A stretch of 7,600 nt of DNA from DASWKG01 sp036396755. GTDB taxonomy: Bacteria; Actinomycetota; UBA4738; CALAEC01. Below, one piece after another: positions 1 through 5,207 of this stretch. Under the pieces are notes generated by a model. The model had not been told where the DNA came from and made no database searches. It worked only from the letters and a program-made list of their open reading frames with translations. Location of the stretch: the NCBI GenBank assembly GCA_036396755.1, contig DASWKG010000016.1, positions 1-7,600 on the forward strand. The letters run 5' to 3'. A program made the position numbers and the translations under genes. How positions within the stretch are numbered: position 1 is the first letter of the stretch; the number at the start of each line of letters is the position of its first letter.

Positions 1-219
1 ACCTCGACGCACGAGGTGATCGACATCAACTCGGCGAGCGCGCCCGACGGCACGATCGAGTGGCACATCAACCCGACCACCCGGCCGATGGAGGCCGCCG
101 CGGGGAGGACCGAGCCGCTGCGGGTCACGATCTCCGCGCCGGGCCGCACCCCGATCGTGCGGGACGTCACGCTGGTCCGCGGCGAAGAGCTGGACCTCGG
201 CAGCTTCCCCATCGCCTGA
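1..219 (+). CDS. C-terminal fragment of an unidentified protein (5' end outside window)
   Basis: Reading frame 1 is open from the first base to a TGA at 217-219, giving the last 72 residues of a protein whose start lies upstream. I do not recognise the family. The visible part alternates short beta-prone stretches (EVIDIN, GTIEWHIN, LRVTISAPG, IVRDVTLVRGEELDLG), which looks like an immunoglobulin-like or carboxypeptidase-regulatory-like beta-sandwich at the end of an extracellular or surface protein; that is inference from sequence character only. Its stop overlaps the ATG of the secreted protease gene in a TGATG arrangement, so the two are probably translated together, and this protein may also be secreted. 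An ATG at 16 is internal and not a convincing gene start. The reading frame is well supported, the function is not. Confidence 0.7.
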   Translation, partial: TSTHEVIDINSASAPDGTIEWHINPTTRPMEAAAGRTEPLRVTISAPGRTPIVRDVTLVRGEELDLGSFPIA

Positions 220-2522
220 TGCGCCGTGCGCTGTCCGTCCTCGCGCTGCTCGCGCTGTCCGCGGGCGGCCTCACGACGACCACCGTCGCCGGCGCCGGTG
301 AGACGACCACGGTGGCCGTCCGCCTCGAGCCGGGCGTGCTGGCTCGGGCCGGTGTGACCGCCTCGTTCTTCGAGCGCTACGGCGCGTTCGATTGGGCGGT
401 CGTCGACAGCGGCGACGTGGGCGTGCTGCGTGCCGCCGGAGCCGAGGTCCACCCGGAGGCCGGCACCCTCGTCCTCCCCTCGACGACCTTCGACCCGCTC
501 CGGGAGCCGCCGGCGGCGCTCGGGTTTGCCTCGGGCAGGCCGTTCCTGCACCTGGTGCAGTTCCACGGGCCGATCAAAGACGCCTGGCTCGACCAGGTGC
601 GCGCGAGCGGCGCCGAGCTGGTGCAGTACGTCGCGCCGTTCTCCTACGTCGTCCTGCTCGACCCGGCCGACCGGCCCGCCATCGCGGCGCTCCGGCCCGT
701 GCGCTGGGTCGGCGCCTTCGCGTCGTCCTACCGCTTCGGCAACCTCGACCTCATGGGCGCGAGCCTGGCCAACGCCCTGCTGATCGACGACGGCCGGGTG
801 GACGCCTCCCTGGGGCTCCTCCGGGCGCTCGGCGTGCCCGTGAAGGTCACCACCACCGAGATGCCGTTCCAGGACGTCACGGCCACCGGCATCCAGGTCC
901 CGGCCTCGGCCCTCGCGGTGAACGCCCTCGTGCGCCTGCCGAACGTCTACTCCATCTCACCCCAGCTCTCGCCCCACCTGCGCGACGAGATGTCGGACCA
1001 GATCGTGGCCGGCAACTACAACGCATCGTCCGTCCCACAGACGGGCTTCCGGACGTGGCTCACGGCGCAGGGCGTGACCGGTGCGGGGGTCGTCGTTGCC
1101 CACGTTGACTCCGGTGCTGACCTGACGCATCCCGATCTCCAGTTCAGCATGGCGGGATGCAGGGACTACGTGGCCGCCGGTGCACTCTGCACCTTTACCG
1201 GCGTCCCCAGTTCCAACGACCGCATCGGGATCAACTCCGACACGCTGGGGCATGGGACGCACACGGCGGGGATCATCGCCGGGCGCGGCCTCGTGCCCGC
1301 GACCGACGCGAGCGGCTTCCAGTACGGGCTCGGCGTCGCCCCGGGAGCGAAGCTCTACGTTCAGAACTACGTGTCCCTGGCCGCGCCGTTCGGGCCCAGC
1401 GGCCCGGGCCAGTACCAGAGCCTCAACCGCGACTCGGTGCTCGGTGGAGCCACGATCTCGGCGAACTCCTGGGGGCCGGCCGGGACGCCGCAGGGTTACG
1501 ACGCCGACACGCGCGAGTTCGACATGGCGCCGCGAGATGCGAACCTGACGACGTCCGGCCATGAGCCCCTCGCGTTCGTTCTCTCCATCATGAACGGGAG
1601 CGGGGGCACCAGCACCCAGGGGAGCCCCGACGAGGGCAAGAACCTCCTGCGCGTTGGCGGCACCAAGAACTACCGGGCGGGGGGCATCAAGGACCTCTGC
1701 ACCTGCTCCGCGCACGGGCCCGCGCTCGACGGGCGGCGGCTCCCCGATGTGGTCGCGCCAGGCGAGAACGTCATCTCGACTCGGTCATCGGCAGCGGTGC
1801 CCGTCTTCTGCGGAGTCCCGGTGGCGGACGCGGAGGGAGCTCTCTACGCGTCGTGCACGGGGACGTCGATGGCGTCACCGCACGTCAGCGGAGCCTCGGC
1901 GCTCTTCACCGAGTGGTACAAGAAACAGTTCGCCACGAACCCGAGCCCGGCCCTCCAGAAGGCGGCATTCGTCAACGGGGCGGTCGACCTCGCCGGGGGG
2001 CGGGACGCCGACAATGGCGTCATGGGTCACATCCCCGACAACAAGCAGGGGTGGGGCCGGATGAACCTGTCGAACACCTTCGGCGGGACGCAGAAGGCGT
2101 ACGTCGACCAGACCGTGGTCTTCCACGACACCGGCGAATCGTGGTCGGGCACGATCGAGCCGGTCGATCCGTCGCAGCCGGTGAAGGTGACGCTCGCCTG
2201 GACCGACGCCCCGGGGGCCGGGCTGGGCGGGGCGACCCCCGCCTGGGTGAACGACCTCGACCTGCGGGTGACGAGCGGCGAGGGCGCGGCCGCGGTGACC
2301 TACCTCGGCAACGCCTTCGGCTCGCCCAGCACCGGCTGGAGCGTCCCCGGCGGCGCGGCCGACTTCAGGAACAACCTCGAGAACGTCTACCTGCAGTCGG
2401 CCTCGGGACCGCTCACGGTCGAGGTGCTCGCCGCGAACATCGCCGGCGACGCGATCTTCGGCGACGGCGACGACACCGACCAGGACTTCGCCCTCGTCAT
2501 CTCCAACGGCCGCCTCACCTGA
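219..2522 (+). CDS. Secreted subtilisin-like serine protease (S8 family, KP-43-like)
   Basis: 767-residue exported endopeptidase. Residues 1-26 form a signal peptide (MRRA, a Leu/Ala core, likely cleavage near VAGA/G). A long pro-region follows (about 27-254), and the mature enzyme probably begins near RDEM at 255. The catalytic triad is visible: Asp297 (HVDSG), His345 (HGTHTAG) and Ser550 (GTSMASPHV). NSWG at 416-419 is the substrate-cleft motif. The oxyanion Asn is probably N459 in IMNGSGG, an uncommon version of the usual AGNxG. The C-terminal part (about 650-767) is a jelly-roll beta-barrel like that of Bacillus KP-43: KVTLAWTDAP, VNDLDL (677-682), RNNLENV (717-723) and a final QDFALVISN. 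The segment before it is Asp-rich and could bind calcium. All six cysteines (314, 324, 494, 496, 531, 546) lie in the catalytic part, consistent with disulfides outside the cell. I chose ATG 219, not the in-frame ATG at 60, because the signal peptide begins there and it overlaps the previous stop (TGATG), implying translational coupling. The domain match rests on remembered KP-43 sequence, not an alignment. Confidence 0.95.
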   Translation: MRRALSVLALLALSAGGLTTTTVAGAGETTTVAVRLEPGVLARAGVTASFFERYGAFDWAVVDSGDVGVLRAAGAEVHPEAGTLVLPSTTFDPLREPPAALGFASGRPFLHLVQFHGPIKDAWLDQVRASGAELVQYVAPFSYVVLLDPADRPAIAALRPVRWVGAFASSYRFGNLDLMGASLANALLIDDGRVDASLGLLRALGVPVKVTTTEMPFQDVTATGIQVPASALAVNALVRLPNVYSISPQLSPHLRDEMSDQIVAGNYNASSVPQTGFRTWLTAQGVTGAGVVVAHVDSGADLTHPDLQFSMAGCRDYVAAGALCTFTGVPSSNDRIGINSDTLGHGTHTAGIIAGRGLVPATDASGFQYGLGVAPGAKLYVQNYVSLAAPFGPSGPGQYQSLNRDSVLGGATISANSWGPAGTPQGYDADTREFDMAPRDANLTTSGHEPLAFVLSIMNGSGGTSTQGSPDEGKNLLRVGGTKNYRAGGIKDLCTCSAHGPALDGRRLPDVVAPGENVISTRSSAAVPVFCGVPVADAEGALYASCTGTSMASPHVSGASALFTEWYKKQFATNPSPALQKAAFVNGAVDLAGGRDADNGVMGHIPDNKQGWGRMNLSNTFGGTQKAYVDQTVVFHDTGESWSGTIEPVDPSQPVKVTLAWTDAPGAGLGGATPAWVNDLDLRVTSGEGAAAVTYLGNAFGSPSTGWSVPGGAADFRNNLENVYLQSASGPLTVEVLAANIAGDAIFGDGDDTDQDFALVISNGRLT

Positions 2523-2560
2523 ACCGGAACTAAATCTCGGGCCCGGACCGTCCGATACAG

Positions 2561-2757
2561 GCAGTGAGGGTTTGGAAGGAAAGCAGGATTCCCGCCCCTC
2601 GACGTAGAACCATTAGGGCAGAGAGACAACCCGGTAGGGATGCCAGGCGGAAGGCGAATCGGGGCCCGGGAAGGGCCCGATGAGCTGAGCAGAGGGCGAA
2701 CCGGGAACTGAAGACGAAGCCCGTTGACCGGGCGCCGCGCCTTCCTCGCGGCGCCCG
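2561..2757 (+). ncRNA. Candidate structured RNA in the gap after the protease gene
   Basis: No convincing gene fits here, and the base composition departs from its neighbours: about 58% GC by count over 2561-2640, purine-rich on the + strand and full of GAA/GGAA stretches. Helices that can be drawn by eye: GAGGG 2566-2570 with CCCTC 2596-2600, enclosing GGAA 2574-2577 with TTCC 2589-2592; CCCGGT 2630-2635 with ACCGGG 2700-2705, closing a multiloop; a stem at 2659-2680 (8 bp with one bulged G, loop GGGAA); and a terminal 11-bp hairpin at 2729-2757. A second ACCGGG at 2727-2732 overlaps the terminal stem, and GCCCG 2719-2723 can pair with CGGGC 2729-2733, so a switch between two folds is conceivable. 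It could be a free small RNA, a leader of the small gene at 2865, or a remnant such as part of a group II intron. I could not match it to tmRNA, RNase P, SRP or a riboswitch class I remember. GC-rich DNA pairs easily by chance, hence the low confidence. Confidence 0.33.
2729..2757 (+). terminator. Strong GC hairpin, possible terminator
   Basis: CGGGCGCCGCG (2729-2739) and CGCGGCGCCCG (2747-2757) form a perfect 11-bp stem with a 7-nt loop CCTTCCT. No clear T-run follows (CGTTCAT), which is common for intrinsic terminators in high-GC actinobacteria but makes the call uncertain. It would end the candidate RNA, or the protease transcript about 200 nt after its stop codon. Confidence 0.45.
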
Positions 2758-2864
2758 CGTTCATGTCCGGGGCCGGATCTCCGCTCCGGCCGCCTCGTGG
2801 CCCGCTCCTCGTGCGGTAGCCTTCTCCGAAACCGAAGGACGAAACCGAACCCGAGGAGGACGAC
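2758..2864 (+). other. Leader / promoter region of the 62-residue gene
   Basis: No gene is seen. The region ends in a good Shine-Dalgarno sequence (GAGGAGGA, 2853-2860). I see no convincing -35/-10 pair: TAGCCT at 2817-2822 is the best -10-like hexamer and is weak. Just before the ribosome binding site is a purine-rich tandem repeat (2827-2849), listed separately. Confidence 0.4.
2827..2849 (+). repeat. Two direct copies of CGAAACCGAA, 13-bp period
   Basis: CGAAACCGAA occurs at 2827-2836 and again at 2840-2849, separated by GGA. It sits 4 nt upstream of the GAGGAGGA ribosome binding site of the 62-residue gene. It may be an operator, an A-rich unstructured leader that helps ribosome loading, or simple chance in a short purine-rich stretch. 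Confidence 0.5.
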
Positions 2865-3053
2865 GTGGCGCAAGAGCTCGACATGCGACTGGTGGAGAAG
2901 GCGGCCGACGTGACGGCGATGGCCTTGCGGGGCGCGATGGGGACCGAGGCCTCGCAGCCTCCGGCCTACGCCGCCGAGCTGTTCCGTGAGGTTTGGGGGG
3001 CGCTGAAGGCGGCCGCCGCCGAGCTCCCCGAGCGGACGCAGACCGGCTTCTAG
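2865..3053 (+). CDS. Small conserved-looking protein of unknown function (62 aa)
   Basis: GTG start with a near-perfect Shine-Dalgarno sequence (GAGGAGGA, 2853-2860, 4-nt spacing) and stop TAG at 3051-3053. The product is acidic to neutral, largely helical in character, and has no signal peptide, membrane segment, cysteine or enzyme motif. Visible parts are a first helix (ELDMRLVEKAADVTAMALRG, residues 4-23), a Gly/Ser/Pro break (MGTEASQPPAY) and a second amphipathic helix (AAELFREVWGALKAAAAEL), so it could be a two-helix hairpin that dimerises or binds a partner. I do not recognise a named family, although this general type of short helical protein seems familiar from actinobacterial genomes. 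It lies between the candidate RNA and a secreted protein gene, both on the same strand, and is probably transcribed on its own. The ribosome binding site, and codons that match its GC-rich neighbours, make it a likely real gene. Confidence 0.75.
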   Translation: MAQELDMRLVEKAADVTAMALRGAMGTEASQPPAYAAELFREVWGALKAAAAELPERTQTGF

Positions 3054-3109
3054 TCAGGTGGACCACGCCGGCGCCGGCCGCGCTTGCTCTGTACGAAGTG
3101 TCCGAAAAA

Positions 3110-3118
3110 TGGCATAGT
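3110..3118 (+). promoter_or_regulatory. Possible extended -10 promoter (TGGCATAGT)
   Basis: In an otherwise GC-rich gap, the A-rich stretch GAAAAATGGCATAGT contains TGN plus CATAGT, which fits an extended -10 element. No good -35 is found at 16-18 nt; TTGCTC at 3084-3089 is 23 nt away. It lies about 60 nt before the start codon of the secreted protein gene. Upstream, GCCGGCGCCGGC (3067-3078) is a perfect 12-bp palindrome with no space for a loop. Confidence 0.3.
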
Positions 3119-3181
3119 CGCTCATCCGAACGTCCGTCGTCCGCCTCCGGGCCCGTGAGGCGGTGAAGGGAGCGCCCAGCC

Positions 3182-4168
3182 ATGACCGCGACCCCGCTCC
3201 GGAAGCTCGGCCCCGCCCTGTCGATCGCCTTCGCGCTCGGCCTCTTGGCCTCCACGGCGGCCTTTGCCGGCCACGACCAGGCCTCGGTCGCCTCCTACTC
3301 CGGTTGCCTCACCCCGGGGGGGAAGATCGAGCACGTGGCGGTCGGCGAGGCGCCCGACCGGGAGTGTGGCAAGCACGACCTGCCCATCCACTTCTCCGGC
3401 GGGGACATCACATCGGTGAACCTCGCGTCCGGCTCCGGACTCACCGGTGGCGGGACCGAGGGCCCGCTCACCCTCGGGACCGACCCAAGCGTCCTTCAGT
3501 CCCGGGTCACCGGCGGGTGCCCGGCGGACAGCTCCTCGATCTCGATCGTCAACCAGGACGGCTCCGTCGTGTGCCACCCCGATGCGGACAGCGGCGACAT
3601 CACCTCGGTCAACGCCGGCGAGGGGCTCCTCGGCGGGGCGACCTCGGGCGACGCGGACCTGCGCGCCGATTTCACGAAGGTGCAGAGGCGCGTGTCGGAG
3701 GAGTGCGACGAGGGCGAGGCGATGCGCGAGATCTTCGCGGCCGGCACCGTCGACTGCGCCCCGACCCTCCCCGACTGGAGCCAGCAGCGCGTCGGCAACA
3801 CGGGCATCCTCTGCGACACGGAGTTCTGCATCGAGGGGACGCTGTCGGACGTCCCGCCGGGGACGTGGCTCATCCTGGTCGACATGCTGCTCCAGTGCCA
3901 GGACCCCGAGGAGTGCCGCGACGACGGGATGATCGTCTTCTGCAATCTCCTGACCGGCCCGTTCACGCAGACCGGGCCCCGGGTGCAGAACCTCGAGCGA
4001 GGAAGCCAGGACATCTTCCAGACGCAGATCTCGATGCACGGCGTGTTCGTGTTCCAGGAAGCCCAGGATGTGAGCTTCGCGTGCACGGACTTCGGCGGGG
4101 ACGAGGCCGACTTCGAGGGGCGGAACCTCAGGATCACGGCCGTCGCGCTCGGGGACTTCATCTTCTAG
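3182..4168 (+). CDS. Secreted Cys-rich beta-repeat protein, function unknown
   Basis: 328 residues, ATG preceded by GAAGGGAG (3165-3172, 9-nt spacing). Residues 1-29 are a clear signal peptide (RK, hydrophobic core, AFA/G cleavage), so the mature protein is exported. It begins with a SGCLTPGGKI head (Cys42 region), followed by two copies of a module of about 62-64 residues: GDITSVN at 74-80 and 138-144, a Gly-rich GLTGGG/GLLGG turn, a QxRV stretch, then a Cys pair (113/131 and 175/192) closed by GSVVC/GTVDC. The last 130 residues (from about 200) look like a beta-sandwich with alternating hydrophobics (GTWLILVDMLLQC, VFVFQEAQDVSFAC, NLRITAVALGDFIF). This order resembles tail-fibre-like or collagen-associated C1q/TNF-like surface proteins that are common and uncharacterised in actinobacteria; that comparison is from memory. 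Twelve cysteines, an even number, suggest disulfides. There is no membrane anchor or sortase motif, so it is probably released or loosely bound. No enzymatic motif is seen. It faces the CBS gene, with 30 nt between the stops. Confidence 0.88.
   Translation: MTATPLRKLGPALSIAFALGLLASTAAFAGHDQASVASYSGCLTPGGKIEHVAVGEAPDRECGKHDLPIHFSGGDITSVNLASGSGLTGGGTEGPLTLGTDPSVLQSRVTGGCPADSSSISIVNQDGSVVCHPDADSGDITSVNAGEGLLGGATSGDADLRADFTKVQRRVSEECDEGEAMREIFAAGTVDCAPTLPDWSQQRVGNTGILCDTEFCIEGTLSDVPPGTWLILVDMLLQCQDPEECRDDGMIVFCNLLTGPFTQTGPRVQNLERGSQDIFQTQISMHGVFVFQEAQDVSFACTDFGGDEADFEGRNLRITAVALGDFIF
3398..3757 (+). repeat. Coding repeat: two tandem beta-modules within the secreted protein
   Basis: Module 1 (residues 73 to 131) and module 2 (137 to 192) share GDITSVN, a Gly-rich turn, QxRV, and two cysteines 17-18 residues apart with GxVxC at the end. 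Equivalent positions are offset by 64, 62 and 61 residues, so this is an internal duplication with small length changes. At DNA level the copies have diverged, except around GACATCAC(A/C)TCGGT. Confidence 0.7.
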
Positions 4169-4198
4169 GCGGACGCCCGCCCCGCCGGCGTTTCGCGG

Positions 4199-4570
4199 TC
4201 AGTCGATCCCGGCGGCCGAGAGGTCGCGGATCGAGACGACGCCCTGGACCCGGTCGCCGTCGAGCACCGGCAGGTGCCGGAAGCCGCCGTCGAGCATCTT
4301 GCGGAGGGCCTCGGTGGTGTCGGTGTCGGGCGGGACCGAGACGGGGTCGGCGGTCATCCACTCCGAGACGGCCCGGCCTGCCGCGTCGAAGTCCTGGCCC
4401 AGCGCCCGCACGATGTCGCGCTCGGTGAAGATGCCGAGCAGCGTGTCGCCGTCCATCACGAGCGCGGAGCCGACGCGGCGCTCGCCCATCAGCGTCGCCG
4501 CCTCGGCCACCGTGGTCGTCAGGGAAACGGTCAGGACGTTCTTCGCCATCACCTCGGATACCGTCGCCAT
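4199..4570 (-). CDS. Two-CBS-domain protein (small ligand-binding regulator)
   Basis: 123 residues made only of a tandem CBS pair (Bateman module). CBS1 spans about 8-60 with GIFTERDI at 46-53; CBS2 spans about 70-121 with GVVSIRDL at 110-117. VMAKNVLTV near the start and WMTADPVSV before the second domain are the usual lead-in motifs. Such stand-alone cytosolic proteins bind adenine nucleotides or other ligands in the cleft between the domains and usually act on a partner; the ligand here is unknown. The ATG at 4570 has AAGGTGG 4 nt upstream and keeps the first helix. Met8 (ATG 4549-4547) would form a TGATG overlap with the previous stop but would cut into the domain. The gene overlaps the upstream 61-residue gene by 22 nt and is the last gene of the minus-strand run. 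A different frame on the same strand, open from 4589 to 4158, is Arg-rich and is not the real product. Confidence 0.92.
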   Translation of the reverse strand: MATVSEVMAKNVLTVSLTTTVAEAATLMGERRVGSALVMDGDTLLGIFTERDIVRALGQDFDAAGRAVSEWMTADPVSVPPDTDTTEALRKMLDGGFRHLPVLDGDRVQGVVSIRDLSAAGID

Positions 4571-4734
4571 GGCGCCACCTTACCGGCATCCCGGTCGCGC
4601 TTCCAACGCGGAGCGCCGCGCGCGAGCCCGATCAGCTCCTCGAGCGCGGCCAGTCGCTGGGCCGGCGTGGCGCTCCGCCACCGCTTCAACTGGTCGCGCC
4701 GATGCTCGTCCCACCCATCGCGGGTGTCAGCCAT
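4549..4734 (-). CDS. Small partner protein of the nucleotidyltransferase (61 aa), unknown function
   Basis: ATG 4734-4732 lies inside the end of the nucleotidyltransferase gene (8-nt overlap, ATGGCTGA), with GAGGA just upstream (2-nt spacing), so translation is probably coupled. The product starts MADTRDGWDEHRRDQLKR, followed by a helix (TPAQRLAALEELIGLA, residues 23-38) and a basic, Trp-containing tail. Short proteins with WDEHRRxQL and TPAQRLAxLEE next to small nucleotidyltransferases are, as I recall, frequent in actinobacterial genomes, so it is plausibly the partner (an antitoxin, or a substrate or adaptor). It has no HEPN R-x(4-6)-H pattern and no DNA-binding motif that I can identify. 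The same frame is open upstream to a codon at 4797, but that would overlap the previous gene by 71 nt with no reason to prefer it. Its end runs 22 nt into the CBS gene, so the last seven residues may be poorly constrained. Confidence 0.72.
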   Translation of the reverse strand: MADTRDGWDEHRRDQLKRWRSATPAQRLAALEELIGLARGAPRWKRDRDAGKVAPWRRYPR

Positions 4735-5203
4735 CGTCCTCGAGGATAGCCGTGAGGGCCTCGATGTCGGCCAGGTCGCTCGGCCTGCCGGTCCCACGCT
4801 TCAGCTCGATCAGGTCGGGGATCGAGGCGACGCGAACGCGGGTCGACGCCAGCGGCATCACCACCGATCGCGCCCAGAGCCCCTCGAACGCGATGGGCTC
4901 CTCCACGAACACGTCCACCGACCTCGTGGCGTCGGCCGGGTCCCAGAACTTCTCGCTGATCCACCGAGATCGCGCGGCCGCGTCCGCCAGCTCGGTGGCG
5001 TCGAGGGGGAGTCGGGGAACCAGCCCCAGGCCGGTCAGCGCATCGACCGCCTTGCGAGCCTGCGCCTCCTCGAGATCGACGATCAGGTCCAGGTCGTACG
5101 TCGCCCGGATGTGACCGTGCAGGACGACGGCGAGCCCGCCGACCACCACGTAGCGGACGCCGGCCTCGTCGAGTCCCCGGATCGTGTCCTCGAAGAAGCC
5201 CAC
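4727..5203 (-). CDS. Small nucleotidyltransferase-fold protein (AbiEii/DUF6036-like)
   Basis: 158 residues of the polymerase-beta nucleotidyltransferase superfamily. The signature is present: VVVGGLAVVLHG with G22-G23, then T35-Y-D37-L-D39 as the paired metal-binding Asp, and D97 in SVDVFVEE as the likely third carboxylate. The active site therefore looks intact. The C-terminal motif (LIELKR, GRPSDLADIEAL, residues 131-150) is typical of the small AbiEii/DUF6036-like group, some members of which are toxins that transfer nucleotides to RNA or protein, while others are uncharacterised. The substrate cannot be told from sequence. Start is GTG 5203-5201, only 4 nt after the monooxygenase stop, with a weak GAGG upstream. 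It overlaps the next gene by 8 nt. The tight pairing suggests a two-gene functional unit, and the 4-nt gap suggests it is read through from the operon promoter rather than from one of its own. Confidence 0.88.
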   Translation of the reverse strand: MGFFEDTIRGLDEAGVRYVVVGGLAVVLHGHIRATYDLDLIVDLEEAQARKAVDALTGLGLVPRLPLDATELADAAARSRWISEKFWDPADATRSVDVFVEEPIAFEGLWARSVVMPLASTRVRVASIPDLIELKRGTGRPSDLADIEALTAILEDDG

Positions 5204-5207
5204 GGCC

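Noticed and set aside
60..218. Extension of the protease frame upstream to an ATG at 60
   Set aside because: It overlaps the previous gene in another frame, gives an Arg/Gly/Pro-rich low-quality stretch, and would bury the clear signal peptide that starts at ATG 219.
957..1715. Long minus-strand open frame opposite the protease
   Set aside because: Arg/Val-rich antisense shadow with no family features; the + strand carries an intact protease with all motifs.
2571..2710. Local resemblances to known RNAs: GGAAGGAAAGCAGG (SRP tetraloop region), GGAACTGAA (23S rRNA), GATGAG...CGAA (hammerhead core)
   Set aside because: Each is a short match without the flanking helices of that RNA; the hammerhead-like core has CCGA instead of CUGA. 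Not enough to name a class.
2387..2884. Minus-strand open frame spanning the gene-free gap
   Set aside because: Crosses the end of the protease, the terminal hairpin and the start of the small gene, with low-complexity content and no start signals.
3067..3078. Palindrome GCCGGCGCCGGC as a terminator for the 62-residue gene
   Set aside because: Perfect but without space for a loop or a following T-run, and such palindromes arise readily at this GC content.
3122..4039. 305-codon minus-strand open frame opposite the secreted protein
   Set aside because: Low-complexity composition typical of antisense frames in GC-rich DNA; the + strand product has a signal peptide and repeats.
3163..4428. 421-codon + strand open frame overlapping the secreted protein and the CBS gene
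   Set aside because: Arg/Pro/Gly-rich, runs through two real genes on opposite strands, no recognisable domain.
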